Source of the DNA: an uncultured Caryophanales bacterium
GTDB lineage: Bacteria > Bacillota_I > Bacilli_A > RF39 > UBA660
DNA length: 6,505 bases
Assembly (NCBI GenBank): GCA_947168625.1
Contig: CAMVMQ010000048.1
Location: forward strand, 1-6,505
Direction of reading: 5' to 3'
Part shown: positions 6,436 to 6,505 of the stretch, piece by piece
How positions within the stretch are numbered: position 1 is the stretch's first letter
Layout of the letters: each line of letters starts with the position of its first letter
The notes under the pieces: model-generated
Seen by the model: the letters and a program-made list of their open reading frames with translations, nothing else
Told to the model about the DNA's origin: nothing
The model's database searches: none
Translations under genes and position numbers: made by a program

Positions 6436-6505
6436 ATGGCAAAGAAAAATGAAAATAGAGGTTTAGTTTCTTTGATGTGTGAAGAATGTAAAAATATTAA
6501 CTATA
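6436..6505 (+). CDS. rpmG: Ribosomal protein L33 (bL33), N-terminal fragment cut by window end
   Basis: Only the first 23 codons are present and the frame is open at the right edge. The peptide has the basic start MAKKNENRG, then LVSLMCEECKNINY, which matches the start of zinc-binding bL33: the first CxxC pair (C15, C18) followed by a residue run ending in NY. A second CxxC is expected beyond the window. AGGAGG lies seven bases before the ATG. bL33 is a small protein of the large ribosomal subunit, and in Firmicutes rpmG is commonly followed by secE and nusG, so those are the expected next genes. It is called from a short stretch, so somewhat less certain than the full genes. Confidence 0.82.
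   Translation, partial: MAKKNENRGLVSLMCEECKNINY

Overview
The window is AT-rich (about 30% GC by eye) and tightly packed. It has strong AGGAGG-type ribosome binding sites, short intergenic gaps and one transcription direction apart from a single small gene. Trp is written TGG, no frame uses in-frame TGA, and every stop seen is TAA or TAG, so translation table 11 fits. An LTA-synthase-family protein, a DUF1287 protein, a Gram-positive style trmB and an rnc gene followed by rpmG point to a low-GC Firmicute, most likely an uncultured gut-type Bacilli lineage (RF39-like) or a clostridial relative. The phylum is fairly safe; the lineage is a guess from style.

Layout. 14-859: a zinc peptidase of the M15 type with three C-terminal tandem repeats and no signal peptide, resembling a phage endolysin; it ends in a strong hairpin terminator. 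880-908: a predicted promoter whose -35 box lies inside that hairpin, driving tgt (933-2048, tRNA-guanine transglycosylase) and, 18 bases later, an LTA-synthase-like membrane sulfatase-fold protein (2067-3956). 4005-4033: a hairpin that can terminate transcription from both sides. 4032-4325, minus strand: a small Tyr/Asn/Gly-rich protein with a short coiled coil, of unknown function. 4326-4421: a divergent promoter region. 4422-6355: a three-gene operon of a membrane-anchored DUF1287 protein, trmB (tRNA m7G46 methyltransferase) and rnc (RNase III), with trmB and rnc overlapping by one base. 6377-6404: a predicted promoter for rpmG (ribosomal protein L33), which runs off the right end.

How they fit together. 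Two themes alternate. One is RNA and translation upkeep: queuosine insertion into tRNA (tgt), m7G46 methylation (trmB), rRNA processing (rnc) and a ribosomal protein (rpmG). The other is the cell envelope: a peptidoglycan peptidase, a glycerol-phosphate polymer synthase and a DUF1287 NlpC/P60-like protein. The mix looks like ordinary housekeeping gene packing in a compact genome. I do not see a clear new multi-gene system. The least explained items are the signal-less M15 protein, the small minus-strand protein and the calcium-motif DUF1287 protein. There is no CRISPR array, tRNA, rRNA, insertion sequence or attachment site that I can support, and no gene-free stretch longer than about 100 bases.
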